Assembly: GCA_000158135.1 (NCBI GenBank)
Contig: DS999531.1
Span: 2,846,008-2,910,007, forward strand
Direction: 5' to 3'
Source: Rhodobacteraceae bacterium KLH11
Lineage (GTDB): Bacteria; Pseudomonadota; Alphaproteobacteria; Rhodobacterales; Rhodobacteraceae
DNA length: 64,000 nt
Below are positions 30,636-39,703 of the stretch, piece by piece (positions within the stretch are counted from its first letter, which is position 1; each line of letters opens with the position of its first letter). The notes under the pieces are model-generated. The model saw only the letters and a program-made list of their open reading frames with translations, was not told the origin of the DNA and made no database searches. The position numbers and the translations under genes are program-made.

Positions 30636-30811
30636 TGGGCAAACCGGTTAATCTGAACCGGTATCGAAAAGAAAAAGCGCGGGCCGAGAAAAAGGCCCGC
30701 GCGGATGCAAATGCTGTGAAACACGGGCAAAGCAAAGCGGAAAAATCCGTTACCAAGCTGGAACAGGACCGGCAGCGCCGTGATCTGGATGGCCACAAGG
30801 TAGAAGAATGA
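30635..30811 (+). CDS. DUF4169 small basic protein
   Basis: A 58-residue, very charged, alanine- and lysine-rich protein ([20 protein letters not shown]) with a helical pattern and no hydrophobic segment, matching the DUF4169 family. The function is unknown. It shares one base with the fumC stop and overlaps the next gene as ATGA, so three genes are translationally linked. Confidence 0.8.
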   Translation: MGKPVNLNRYRKEKARAEKKARADANAVKHGQSKAEKSVTKLEQDRQRRDLDGHKVEE

Positions 30812-31029
30812 GCGGTCGGCCCGTCAAACGCTCGCTCACCTTGCAAGGGCATCGCACATCGGTTTCGCTTGAGGATGAATTTTGGCAGGCTTTCCGAGAC
30901 ATCGCGCAGGAAAAACATCTTCCGATCAATGTGTTGGCAGCTCGGATTGATGCGGAACGCGATCCGGAAACCGGGCTGGCCTCGGCCATTCGCGTGTATA
31001 TTCTGAACAGATATCGCAGCGCCGATTGA
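30808..31029 (+). CDS. Ribbon-helix-helix domain protein
   Basis: A 73-residue protein with a ribbon-helix-helix DNA-binding core: strand KRSLTLQGHRTSVSLEDEF, then helices EFWQAFRDIAQEK and NVLAARIDAERD, ending in ASAIRVYILNRYR. It resembles the RHH_4 family. It overlaps DUF4169 by four bases. The regulated target is unknown; the linkage to fumC suggests local control but is not evidence of it. Confidence 0.8.
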   Translation: MSGRPVKRSLTLQGHRTSVSLEDEFWQAFRDIAQEKHLPINVLAARIDAERDPETGLASAIRVYILNRYRSAD

Positions 31030-31088
31030 TGCCTTGATCCAGACCCCTTGCGTCACGTAAGGTCAAAGAGAACAAAAAGGGTACACGC

Positions 31089-31691
31089 ATGAGTAATACA
31101 GTAGAAGGCCCCGACGGACAGCCCCGCTGTGCATGGTGCAGCGCCGCGCCTGAATTCTTTGAATATCATGATAATGAATGGGGTTACCCTGTATCTGACG
31201 ATCAGCGACTGTTCGAAAAGTTTTGCCTGGAAAGCTTTCAATCCGGCCTCAGCTGGCGCACCATCCTGTCAAAGCGCGAGAATTTCAGGAACGCGTTTTG
31301 TAATTTTGATTTCAACGAGATGGCCGAATTTTCTCATGCTGATGTCGAACGGCTTCTTGCTGATAAAAGCATCATTCGCCATCGCGGCAAGATCGAAGCG
31401 GTCATCAACAACGCCCGCCATGTGCAAGAGCTGATTGCCGAAAAAGGCTCATTGGCGGCGTATGTCTGGGGGTATGAGCCCGAGACACCGATGACACCGC
31501 AAAGCGCGACTACCTCGGCAGAATCCATCGCCATGTCGAAGGATCTGAAAAAGCGCGGCTGGAAATTTGTTGGCCCCACAACGGTGTTTGCCTTCATGCA
31601 GGCGATGGGGCTGATCAATGATCACGCAATCGGCTGCAGCATGCGCGAAAAAGCGGCGCAGATGCGCCGCGATTTCATCAAACCCGAATAA
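31089..31691 (+). CDS. tag: DNA-3-methyladenine glycosylase I
   Basis: Removes 3-methyladenine from alkylated DNA. A 200-residue HhH-superfamily enzyme with the N-terminal CAWCSAAPEFFEYHDNEWG (zinc and base-binding residues), SFQSGLSWRTILSKRENF, and a C-terminal KKRGWKFVGPTTVFAFMQA and INDHAIGC that complete the zinc site (Cys, His, His, Cys). Good start with AAGGG upstream. Convergent with the aldolase gene seven bases away. Confidence 0.96.
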   Translation: MSNTVEGPDGQPRCAWCSAAPEFFEYHDNEWGYPVSDDQRLFEKFCLESFQSGLSWRTILSKRENFRNAFCNFDFNEMAEFSHADVERLLADKSIIRHRGKIEAVINNARHVQELIAEKGSLAAYVWGYEPETPMTPQSATTSAESIAMSKDLKKRGWKFVGPTTVFAFMQAMGLINDHAIGCSMREKAAQMRRDFIKPE

Positions 31692-31698
31692 GCTCTGA

Positions 31699-32580
31699 TC
31701 AGATCGACGCGCGATAGATGTTGTCGATGTTACCGCCAAGTGCCGCGTTGAAATCCGCATCCGACTGCTGTTTTGAAAGACCCTCGGTCAGCGCACGTGA
31801 GAAAGAGGCGATCATCTTGCCGTTCTTGCCGAGCAGATCACACGCCTGTTCGGTCGAATACCCGCCCGACAGCGCCACCACGCGCAAAACACGCGGGTGA
31901 TCAGCCAGCGCATCATAAAGGTTCGCCTGGCTCGGGATCGTCAGCTTCAGCATCACCTCCTGCCCTTCGGCAAGTTGGTCGAGGTTTTTCAGGATTTCCG
32001 CTTTCAGAATATCTTCGGCTTCGGCCTTGCTGTCCGAGTGGATGTTGACCTCGGGCTCGACAATCGGAACCATGCCCGCATCGGTGACAACCCGGGCAAC
32101 GTCGAACTGCTGCGCGACAACATCGGCGATGCCCTGCGCGTTCGCTTCATGAATGACCGACCGTTCCTTGGTGCCAAACACGCCATCCGCCTTGGCCAGC
32201 GTGTCGGCCAGCCCCGGGATCGGTTTCATCATCTGAACACCGTTGGCCTGCTCTTCCAGCCCTTTGTCGATCTTCAGGAACGGAACGATGCCTTTGACCG
32301 ACCACAGGTAATCGGCCACTTTTTTACCATCGATCTGCTCGCCCAGAGTGCGTTCAAACAGGATGGCACCGATTACTTTATCCTTGGTGAAATCATCCGC
32401 CAGAATGATCCGCGCGCGCATCTTCTGGATTTCGCCAAACATCTCTTCGTCAGAGCTGTAGTCCGAGGCCTCAACGCCGTACAATGCCAGCGCTTTGGGG
32501 GTCGAGCCGCCGCTTTGATCCAGTGCAGCAATAAATCCTGCGCCTTCGGACATCTGTGTGCGCTGTTCTGCTTTCGACAT
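31699..32580 (-). CDS. Class I fructose-bisphosphate aldolase
   Basis: A 293-residue Schiff-base aldolase of glycolysis and gluconeogenesis, of the short bacterial class I type. Family segments: GAGFIAALDQSGGSTPKAL at the N-terminus, MVPIVEPEVNIHSDSKAEAED, and VMLKLTIPSQ, whose lysine is the likely Schiff-base residue. The start at 32580 (MSKAEQRTQ) gives the family length; a longer frame to 32622 has no better site. Confidence 0.93.
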   Translation of the reverse strand: MSKAEQRTQMSEGAGFIAALDQSGGSTPKALALYGVEASDYSSDEEMFGEIQKMRARIILADDFTKDKVIGAILFERTLGEQIDGKKVADYLWSVKGIVPFLKIDKGLEEQANGVQMMKPIPGLADTLAKADGVFGTKERSVIHEANAQGIADVVAQQFDVARVVTDAGMVPIVEPEVNIHSDSKAEAEDILKAEILKNLDQLAEGQEVMLKLTIPSQANLYDALADHPRVLRVVALSGGYSTEQACDLLGKNGKMIASFSRALTEGLSKQQSDADFNAALGGNIDNIYRASI

Positions 32581-32651
32581 AACTCTTTCCCGTTCAATAT
32601 GATTCCGCGTTTCCCACCGCATACAACAAGCCGTGAGGTGATGGTAGGTTG

Positions 32652-34001
32652 TTAGCGCTCAACCAGGCGCAGCCAGATCCCGTCTTTTGATCTGACTGTC
32701 AGGTGCGCGACCGGTACCGGGGTGCCCCCCTCGATCACCTCAAACCGATACCGGCGCAGCAACATCGACAGGATTAATGGCCCCTCAACCATCGCAAAAC
32801 CGGCACCGGGGCAGACACGTGGCCCGGTTGAGAATGGAATAAAGGCCTCGCGCTGGCATGTCTTTCCATTTTCGGTCGACCAGCGGCTGGGGTCAAAATC
32901 ATCGGGTTGGTCCCACATCCGGTTGTGACGATGCAGATGCCAGGGGCTGACCACGATCTGCGCCCCTTGCGGGATATCCCGGTCGCGGAACCGTTCGGGG
33001 CAGATGGTTTCACGCACCATCATCGGGACCGGAGGATAAAGGCGCAGCGCCTCGCGGAACACATCGCGGCTGAGTTTCAATTGCGACATCACCGCAAAAT
33101 CCGGCACATCCAGCGCACGCGCCTCTGCTGCCAGCCTGTCCTGCCATTCAGGGTAGAGCGCCATCAGATAGAGCGCCCAGGCAAGGGCTGAGGCGCTTGT
33201 TTCATGCCCGGCCAGAAAAAAGATAGCAACCTGATCCACCATTTCCTGCGTGTCAAAACACTGGCCCGTCTCCGGGTCCGGTGTTGTCATGATCTTGGTC
33301 GCCAAATCATCAGGGGCCGTTCCCGCCTTGATCGCGCGCGCGCGTTCTGTTGTCAGGTGGCCAATCAACTCTCGGATCTGGCGCGCGGTTTCGCGGGTTC
33401 CGCGCGAGTGAAAACGGGGAACCCAATGCGGCAACCGCACAAAGGCCGCAAGGTTCAACAGCGGCTGTTCGCGTTGATAGATGCGAAACTTGTCGAAAAC
33501 CTGGGCAGCCACCTCATGCTCAATCGGTACCGAAAACAGCGTGCGAAAGATAACATCCGCAGCGGCGTGGCTGGTGATTTCCTCACATTCCAACGTTTGG
33601 CCAACATGGGCCTCAAGCCGGTCCACGCAGGCCTGCGCCGCGGCAACCATGGCAGGAAAGCTGTCTTTCAGCCGTCCGCCTTCAAAGGCCGGGTCGATGA
33701 TCCGCCGCTGGCGTTTCCAGGAATCGCCATTGGTCAGAAACACCGACTGCCCCAGCAATGGGTGCAGACCTTCGCTGATCCGGCCTGATTTGGGGAACGC
33801 GTCCGGGCGCTCTTTCATCACGGTGCGGATCAACGCGGGCTGGTTGATCAGGTAGGAGCGAAAGAACGGCGTCCGAAACTCGGCCATCCATGCGCGGTAC
33901 AGCCGTTGGGGCTGCGCCGACAGCAAATCCTGACGAAACAGCCGCAGATACCGCCAAAGCGAGACCTTGCCGGGGCGGGCCAGCGGCTTGGGCGGCCTCA
34001 T
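32652..34001 (-). CDS. Cytochrome P450
   Basis: A soluble bacterial P450 of 449 residues. Motifs seen in order: I-helix AGHETS with the oxygen-activating Thr-type residue (FFLAGHETSASALAW), K-helix EALR, and the heme loop FSTGPRVCPGAGFA with the thiolate Cys near residue 397. The redox partner and substrate are unknown; no ferredoxin gene is nearby. The ATG overlaps the stop of the upstream hydrolase-like gene as ATGA, so the two are coupled. Confidence 0.93.
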   Translation of the reverse strand: MRPPKPLARPGKVSLWRYLRLFRQDLLSAQPQRLYRAWMAEFRTPFFRSYLINQPALIRTVMKERPDAFPKSGRISEGLHPLLGQSVFLTNGDSWKRQRRIIDPAFEGGRLKDSFPAMVAAAQACVDRLEAHVGQTLECEEITSHAAADVIFRTLFSVPIEHEVAAQVFDKFRIYQREQPLLNLAAFVRLPHWVPRFHSRGTRETARQIRELIGHLTTERARAIKAGTAPDDLATKIMTTPDPETGQCFDTQEMVDQVAIFFLAGHETSASALAWALYLMALYPEWQDRLAAEARALDVPDFAVMSQLKLSRDVFREALRLYPPVPMMVRETICPERFRDRDIPQGAQIVVSPWHLHRHNRMWDQPDDFDPSRWSTENGKTCQREAFIPFSTGPRVCPGAGFAMVEGPLILSMLLRRYRFEVIEGGTPVPVAHLTVRSKDGIWLRLVER

Positions 34002-35212
34002 GCTGCCACCGAGGTGTATTTCGAAACGGGCCGTTCGATGCGCGAACGCGATGGGGCACGATCCGCAAAGCGGTGCCGCAGCGTCCGGGGGCCCGCCGTA
34101 ATGCGGAAATAGTCGTAATCTCCGGGGTGATCAAAGGCGCAGAGGTACTGGAAATGCAGGCGAAAAAAGCGCCATCTCAGTTGTTTCCATCGTGCGGGTG
34201 ACAGAGTTTGGGTAAAGGCGGCCGACAGCACCAGCGGCCAGCGCCTATCCGGGCCCGCAACGCCGCTGACGGCCACCGGATCACATAGCGCAAACGCACA
34301 ACCATCGCCGGGGGCCGAGATATCGACCCATGTAAGCTCTGGGTGTCCTGACAGGTACCGAAGGTCTGCACGCAGCCTATGGGCCCGGGGCAGAAAGGAA
34401 ACCATGGGCACAACCTGCCCCAGCGTCAGAAATGACAGGGCGGGACCTGTTGGCGCAGCCGCGCGCTGCTGCAACAGCTGCGCCAGCACGCTCACGCCCA
34501 GATGCGCGCCAGAGCTGTGGCCGACAACCAGCACCTCGTCCACATCTGTCTGCAGCGCCTCGGCGATCAGGTCCGAGAACTGGTTCAACCGTGTTTGCAG
34601 CTCAGCGGAATAGGCCCCTTTCAGCTGCGCCGAATGCGCGTAGTCATGCATCAGATAGTAGGCAAACAACCGGTTATCGAGCTTTCGAAACCAATGCATC
34701 AAGACGTAAGCAGCCCCCCCAGCGGGCAACAGCCCCGCCCACCCGGCAAGCGGGTGCAGAACCGCAAATACTCCCCAGGCGACCGCCAACCCTGCCGCAA
34801 GCTGCAGCAACAGCATCGCAACGGGGTACAAGGCGGCAATGACCGGCCCCTTTCGCAACCGCATCAGCCGCCAGAGCGCACCGGTTGCAATGTAAATCCA
34901 CGCTGTACGCGCCAGTTGCAGGTAGGTCGCGGGGATCGATTGGGCCATGCTGTCGCGCACGATATCCGACCAAACCAGCACCTCGACCTCGGTCTCGACC
35001 AAAGCGCCATCTTGCTGCGAGGTCACATGCCAGCCATAAGGCCCCTCGCCCGTCTTGGCGCGGATATCGATCTCATAGCCCGAGATTTCGGCCTGTATCC
35101 GTGCCTCTTTACGATAAAGCTCGCGATAGCGGCGCGGATGAATCGGATCATAGCCGGGAATGTAAAACACCCGGCGTTTGCGTATCTGCGAATGGGGTTG
35201 TTGACTGCTCAT
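33998..35212 (-). CDS. Membrane-anchored alpha/beta-hydrolase-like protein
   Basis: A 404-residue protein. The nucleophile-elbow motif GHSSGAHLG (Ser233) fits an alpha/beta hydrolase, and YIPGYDPIHPRRYRELY opens the fold. Two hydrophobic segments at about 123-150 and 155-173 interrupt it, suggesting membrane anchoring. DISAPGDGCAF and FDHPGDYDYF may hold the acid and histidine. I recognise no named family. It is translationally coupled to the P450, so both may act on a hydrophobic substrate; that is inference. Confidence 0.75.
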   Translation of the reverse strand: MSSQQPHSQIRKRRVFYIPGYDPIHPRRYRELYRKEARIQAEISGYEIDIRAKTGEGPYGWHVTSQQDGALVETEVEVLVWSDIVRDSMAQSIPATYLQLARTAWIYIATGALWRLMRLRKGPVIAALYPVAMLLLQLAAGLAVAWGVFAVLHPLAGWAGLLPAGGAAYVLMHWFRKLDNRLFAYYLMHDYAHSAQLKGAYSAELQTRLNQFSDLIAEALQTDVDEVLVVGHSSGAHLGVSVLAQLLQQRAAAPTGPALSFLTLGQVVPMVSFLPRAHRLRADLRYLSGHPELTWVDISAPGDGCAFALCDPVAVSGVAGPDRRWPLVLSAAFTQTLSPARWKQLRWRFFRLHFQYLCAFDHPGDYDYFRITAGPRTLRHRFADRAPSRSRIERPVSKYTSVAA

Positions 35213-35299
35213 GACCCGGCCCTCTGCCGCGCAGATTAGCGCAGCGATGTGGCCAAGGTAAGGCCCGCTGTTCGCTCATCTACGTCTCAGGTCAGAGGG

Positions 35300-36052
35300 T
35301 TAGCCAAAGGCCGCCAAAGCCGGGAAAGTTTCCAGAAGCCACCAGCTGAATTCGGTAAACAGACCGGTGATCAGCATGATGCCGACAAACAGAAGCAGAC
35401 CGCCCATGACCTTTTCGATCGTGGCCATATGCGGCTTGATCCGGTTCATCACTGCCATCGAGCGATTCAGGAACATTGCAGCCAGCAGAAACGGAATACC
35501 CAGGCCCGCAGCATAGACACCCAACAACAGCGTTCCGCGCGCAACCGAGGCCTCGGACGCTGCCAGAGACAAGATCGCACCCAGTTGAGGGCCAATGCAC
35601 GGGGTCCAGCCAAACGCAAACGCAAGGCCCAGAATATATGCTCCAAAGACCGAACCGCCGGATTCGCCGGTTTCAACACGCGCTTCGCGGTCCAGCAGGG
35701 GAATGCGGAAAACATTCAGAAAGTGCAGACCGAAGACAATCACAACCGCGCCCGAAAGCTTGGCGAAAAGCACCTGATTTTGCAGCACAAATGCCCCAAA
35801 GGCCGAAGCGGTAAATCCAAGCAGCAGGAAAACCGTCGACAGCCCCAGAACAAAAAACAACGCCGACAGGGTTGCCTTGCGCCGGGCGCGGGCCTGATCC
35901 TGCATTTCGTTGATGGTCACGCCGCTCATATAGGCCAGATAGGGTGGCACAATCGGCAGCACGCAGGGCGACAGAAAGCTGATCAGCCCGCCCAGCATGG
36001 CGATGAACATGGCGGGCAAAAGCCCTGCGTCTATGATGTCAATTCCGAACAT
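35300..36052 (-). CDS. CcdA/DsbD-type cytochrome c biogenesis membrane protein
   Basis: Carries reducing power across the inner membrane to periplasmic apocytochrome c or other thiols. A 250-residue protein with six hydrophobic spans. The two redox cysteines are in LISFLSPCVLPIVPPYLAYM and GWTPCIGPQLGAIL. The start MFGIDIIDAGLLP matches family N-termini; upstream ATG codons at 36064 and earlier are alternatives. Divergent from tusA; the ccm genes lie 12 kb away. Confidence 0.9.
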   Translation of the reverse strand: MFGIDIIDAGLLPAMFIAMLGGLISFLSPCVLPIVPPYLAYMSGVTINEMQDQARARRKATLSALFFVLGLSTVFLLLGFTASAFGAFVLQNQVLFAKLSGAVVIVFGLHFLNVFRIPLLDREARVETGESGGSVFGAYILGLAFAFGWTPCIGPQLGAILSLAASEASVARGTLLLGVYAAGLGIPFLLAAMFLNRSMAVMNRIKPHMATIEKVMGGLLLFVGIMLITGLFTEFSWWLLETFPALAAFG

Positions 36053-36157
36053 AAACCAGCACATATGTGATCGTGCAGCTTTCGTCACGGGGCAATTCGG
36101 TCACATCCTCGTGCATGCCCGCTGGACAGCATCGCCCGTTGGAAATATTTCAATCCC

Positions 36158-36391
36158 ATGACGGATGAGACAGAAACGCTGGACGCGCTGGGGCTGCTTT
36201 GCCCCTTGCCGGTCCTGAAAGCCCGCAAGCGGCTGAAATCGATCCCCGCAGGGGGCTTGCTGCGGGTGCTGGCCGATGACCCTGCGGCCATTATCGACGT
36301 GCCCCATTTCTGTACCGAGGCAGGCCATACATTGGTGTCGCAAGACAGCGCAGAAGGCCATCAGATTTATCTGATCCGTAAATCCGGTTAA
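36158..36391 (+). CDS. TusA/SirA-like sulfur carrier
   Basis: A 77-residue protein of the TusA fold with the sulfur-binding CPLP motif (Cys15 in LGLLCPLPVLKARKRL) and the following VLADDPAAIIDVPHFC. It could act in tRNA thiolation as a sulfur relay for MnmA or in other sulfur transfer; the exact partner is not shown. Divergent from ccdA and convergent with rne. Confidence 0.85.
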   Translation: MTDETETLDALGLLCPLPVLKARKRLKSIPAGGLLRVLADDPAAIIDVPHFCTEAGHTLVSQDSAEGHQIYLIRKSG

Positions 36392-36411
36392 CGCCCCGGC
36401 CCCCGATAATG

Positions 36412-36440
36412 AAAAGGCGGGCCATCTGGCCCGCCCTTTT
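36412..36440. terminator. Bidirectional terminator between tusA and rne
   Basis: AAAAGGCGGGCCA and TGGCCCGCCCTTTT form a hairpin with nine paired bases and A/T flanks on both sides, so it can end transcripts from both directions. It lies between two convergent stops. Confidence 0.85.
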
Positions 36441-36442
36441 GG

Positions 36443-39199
36443 TCACTGTCCCAATGACCACCATCCCCGGCGCTTTGGCTTGGCTGGTACCGGTTCCGGT
36501 TCTTCCACGACTGCTTCCAAAACGGGCTCGGGCGTTGGTGCCTCTTCTGTTTCGGGCTCAGTCTCGGCAGGTTGATCCACGGCCACCGGCGCATCCGCTT
36601 CTTCGGGGGCTTCTGCCGCCGCTTCCGGCTCGGGTATTACTTCGGGTTCGGGTGTCGCCTCAGGCTCCTGTGGTTCAACAACCGGTTCAGGCTCAACTTC
36701 CTGAGGTTCAGCTGTGATCACCTCAGCGTCCTGACTGGCGGCTGCGTCCTCAGCCTCAGCCTCAGCCTTGGTTGCCTCGGCTTCGCCCTCTGCGTCCTTC
36801 TTGCGGCGACGCGGCGCGCGGCGTTTCTTGGGCTTGGCGGCTTTCTCAGTTTCTTCTGTCGCAGGCTCAGGTTCGGCTTGCTCAACCTCGGTACTGTCAA
36901 CTTGCGCATCGGTTTCTGCGGCCGCGGCCTCACCCTCGTCTGTGGTGCCTTCCGGCGCATCGCCATTGCCCGCGCCTTTCTTGCGCCGACGCCGACGCCG
37001 TTTGCGTTTGGGCTTGCTTTCTTCCTCGCCCTGCACCGGAGGCGTGTCCTCGGCGCTCTCTTCCTCGTCGGTGGCATCGACCATATCCATCAGAGAGGCA
37101 TCCACCGAAACCACCGGAGCCGTCGCCTCGGGGACAACACGGCTGGCGGTCTTGAACTTTTCAAGCGAGAAATCGGGGCTGACCAGATGCACATCCCCTT
37201 CGATCCGCACCGACAGGCCATAGCGCGCTTCGATCTGGGCGATATGTTCGCGCTTCTGGTTCATCAGGAAGTTGGCAATGCTGACCGGGCACCGCACCAG
37301 CACCTCGCGTGAGCGGCGGCGGGTTCCTTCTTCTTCAATCTGGCGCAGGATCGACAATGCCATATTATCATCCGAACGGATCAGCCCGGTGCCATGGCAG
37401 GCCGGACAGGGCTGCGTCGTCGCCTCCAGCATACCGGGGCGCAGGCGCTGACGGCTCATTTCCAGCAGGCCGAAACCCGAAATCCGACCCATCTGAATGC
37501 GGGCCCGGTCGGTTTTCAGCTTATCCTTGAGACGCTTTTCAACGGCCGAGTTGTTCTTGCGCTCATCCATATCGATGAAATCGATGACAATCAGGCCAGC
37601 CAGGTCACGCAGACGCAACTGGCGCGCCACTTCCTCAGCCGCCTCAAGGTTCGTCTTCAGCGCGGTTTCCTCGATCGAACCTTCCTTGGTTGCCCGGCCC
37701 GAGTTCACATCGATCGCAACCAGTGCTTCGGTTACACCGATCACGATATAACCGCCGGATTTCAGCTGCACGGTCGGGTTGAACATCCCCGCCAGATAGC
37801 TTTCCACCTGATAGCGCGCGAACAGGGGCAGCGCATCCTCATACCGTTTCACGTTCTTCGCATGGGACGGCATGATCATCTTCATGAAGTCCTTGGCGAT
37901 GCGATATCCACCCTCGCCTTCAACCAGAACCTCATCGATATCGCGATTATAGAGATCGCGGATCGAGCGTTTGATCAAATCGCCTTCTTCATAGATTTTC
38001 GCAGGCGCGATGGATTGCAGCGTCAGTTCGCGAATCTGCTCCCACAGACGCTGCAGGTATTCATAGTCGCGCTTGATCTCGGATTTGGTGCGCTTGGCCC
38101 CCGCAGTGCGCACGATCAAACCGGCCCCGGTGGGCACATCAATCTCTGCCGCGATATCCTTCAGCTTCTTGCGGTCTGCCGCATTGGTGATCTTGCGGCT
38201 GATCCCGCCCCCGCGCGCCGTGTTGGGCATCAGCACGCAATACCGACCGGCCAGCGACAAGTATGTGGTCAGCGCGGCACCCTTGTTGCCACGCTCTTCC
38301 TTGACAACCTGCACCAGCAGAACTTGACGCACCTTGATGACTTCCTGAATCTTGTACCGACGCGGGCGCGGCTTGCGCGGTGGGCGGATGTCTTCGCTGT
38401 CATCCTCATCGGCGACCGATTCGATAGACGCGTCCTTGGCGGTGGCATCAGTTTGCTTGCCCTCGCTGTCAGCCTCTTCGTCATCAGCCTCAGTCTCTGC
38501 CTCAGCTGTGCCATCGTTTTCAGCCTCGGAGATTTCGCCAGCCGCCTCCACGACCTCTTCTGCCGCAACCTCCTCAGCGGGTTGCTCCGCTGTCTCGGCG
38601 CTGTCTGCCGCCCCGGCAGCGTCATCAGCCTGCGCTTCTGTCGGCTCCTCCGCCGCACTGACCTCTTCAGGTTCTTCGACCGGCGTCTCAGTCACCGTCT
38701 CCATCGGAGATGTACCTTCAGGCACCGACAGATCCGCAGACTGTTCGCCATCATCCAGATCAATCGTTTCCATCCCCGACGGCTCCGACGAGACATCCAT
38801 GGTCTCGACCGGATCGTTGGATTTTACATCCGCCGCCTTGCTGCGCGACCGCGACCGGCGCTTTTTGGGCTTTGCCTCATCAGCTTCATCCCGCGCGCGC
38901 ATGGCTTCGGCATAGGCACGCTCTTCCTCCATCAGCGCCTCACGGTCAGCGACGGGGATCTGATAATAATCAGGATGGATCTCGGAAAACGCCAGAAACC
39001 CGTGCCGGTTTCCACCGTAATCCACAAAAGCCGCCTGCAACGACGGCTCGACCCGTGTTACTTTTGCAAGATAGATGTTGCCAGCAAGCTGGCGTTTGTT
39101 TTCGGATTCAAAGTCAAATTCCTCAACCTTGTTTCCGTCCACCACCACAACGCGGGTTTCCTCCGCGTGGGTGGCATCGATAAGCATTTTCTTAGCCAT
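36443..39199 (-). CDS. rne: Ribonuclease E/G family endoribonuclease
   Basis: The main mRNA-decay and rRNA-processing endonuclease. 918 residues. The catalytic half contains an S1 domain interrupted by a ~180-residue acidic insertion (about residues 100-280), the DNase I-like core with IVIDFIDMDERKN, and a zinc-link CPACHGTG. The C-terminal half is a low-complexity Glu/Ala/Pro region with basic patches (KRKRRRRRRKKGAG), the usual unstructured scaffold for degradosome partners. The start MAKKMLIDATH has AAGGA upstream. Confidence 0.95.
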   Translation of the reverse strand: MAKKMLIDATHAEETRVVVVDGNKVEEFDFESENKRQLAGNIYLAKVTRVEPSLQAAFVDYGGNRHGFLAFSEIHPDYYQIPVADREALMEEERAYAEAMRARDEADEAKPKKRRSRSRSKAADVKSNDPVETMDVSSEPSGMETIDLDDGEQSADLSVPEGTSPMETVTETPVEEPEEVSAAEEPTEAQADDAAGAADSAETAEQPAEEVAAEEVVEAAGEISEAENDGTAEAETEADDEEADSEGKQTDATAKDASIESVADEDDSEDIRPPRKPRPRRYKIQEVIKVRQVLLVQVVKEERGNKGAALTTYLSLAGRYCVLMPNTARGGGISRKITNAADRKKLKDIAAEIDVPTGAGLIVRTAGAKRTKSEIKRDYEYLQRLWEQIRELTLQSIAPAKIYEEGDLIKRSIRDLYNRDIDEVLVEGEGGYRIAKDFMKMIMPSHAKNVKRYEDALPLFARYQVESYLAGMFNPTVQLKSGGYIVIGVTEALVAIDVNSGRATKEGSIEETALKTNLEAAEEVARQLRLRDLAGLIVIDFIDMDERKNNSAVEKRLKDKLKTDRARIQMGRISGFGLLEMSRQRLRPGMLEATTQPCPACHGTGLIRSDDNMALSILRQIEEEGTRRRSREVLVRCPVSIANFLMNQKREHIAQIEARYGLSVRIEGDVHLVSPDFSLEKFKTASRVVPEATAPVVSVDASLMDMVDATDEEESAEDTPPVQGEEESKPKRKRRRRRRKKGAGNGDAPEGTTDEGEAAAAETDAQVDSTEVEQAEPEPATEETEKAAKPKKRRAPRRRKKDAEGEAEATKAEAEAEDAAASQDAEVITAEPQEVEPEPVVEPQEPEATPEPEVIPEPEAAAEAPEEADAPVAVDQPAETEPETEEAPTPEPVLEAVVEEPEPVPAKPKRRGWWSLGQ

Positions 39200-39592
39200 G
39201 TGTCCTTGGTGCACCACGCCAAACGCGTTGTCCTAACCCATCCAGGCGGACAGGCGCTTTTGGGGAGGTGTCTTGTACGGGCGATATCGGACGGCGCGCG
39301 GCAAGGTCTGGCGCCATGGCCCCTTGCCCGTATACTCAATCGTTGCGCGCGCGTCATCGCGGTTCTTCTCCGACAGGCGCGGCTCACCACCACCTGCCCA
39401 TTTGTTCCTTTCGCCCGGCGATGCGGGCTCAGGTATTCAACTGCCCCGGTTGGGGCACAATCGGTCTGCTGAACCATGCGGGTTTGATCCTCATCACCGG
39501 ATCAGCAGCGAAACTCAAAGCTTGGGACTTGCGGGCGCAAAAATCGCCCTGCCCATTGCAACACCATAAAAGCAGTCCTGTGGAAAAGACAA
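39200..39592 (-). promoter_or_regulatory. Long rne leader and likely promoter
   Basis: About 390 bases before rne hold no convincing reading frame. A promoter candidate on the minus strand, TTGTCT (39587-39592) and TATGGT (39563-39568), 18 bases apart, would give a leader of about 350 bases. Known RNase E genes use long leaders for autoregulation, which fits, but the secondary structure was not worked out here. Confidence 0.45.
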
Positions 39593-39633
39593 TGGGCAAA
39601 CTGCATGACCCTCACAGAAGAGCCGCAGGGTCC

Positions 39634-39700
39634 CTTCATCTGGCCGAAAATATCCCGGGGGTGAATTGAGCCGCAGGCTCAAGAGGGGGCTGGCCCCCTC
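39634..39700 (-). terminator. dctD terminator with a recurring TATTTT motif
   Basis: Directly after the dctD stop the minus strand has GAGGGGGC-GCCCCCTC (39683-39700), TTGAGCC-GGCTCAA (39666-39682) and then a CCCGGG-type sequence followed by TATTTT. The 22-base block at 39634-39655 matches the one after ccmE at 16 of 22 positions. Confidence 0.55.
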
Positions 39701-39703
39701 CCT

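Noticed and set aside
37394..39472. A long plus-strand open frame (692 codons) opposite rne
   Set aside because: It is the mirror of the high-GC rne codons; the protein is His/Arg/Leu-rich, matches no family and lies wholly on the other strand of a clear gene.
39268..39669. Open frames of over 100 codons in the rne leader on both strands
   Set aside because: No ribosome site, no recognisable domain and no codon bias; the region is better explained as leader RNA.
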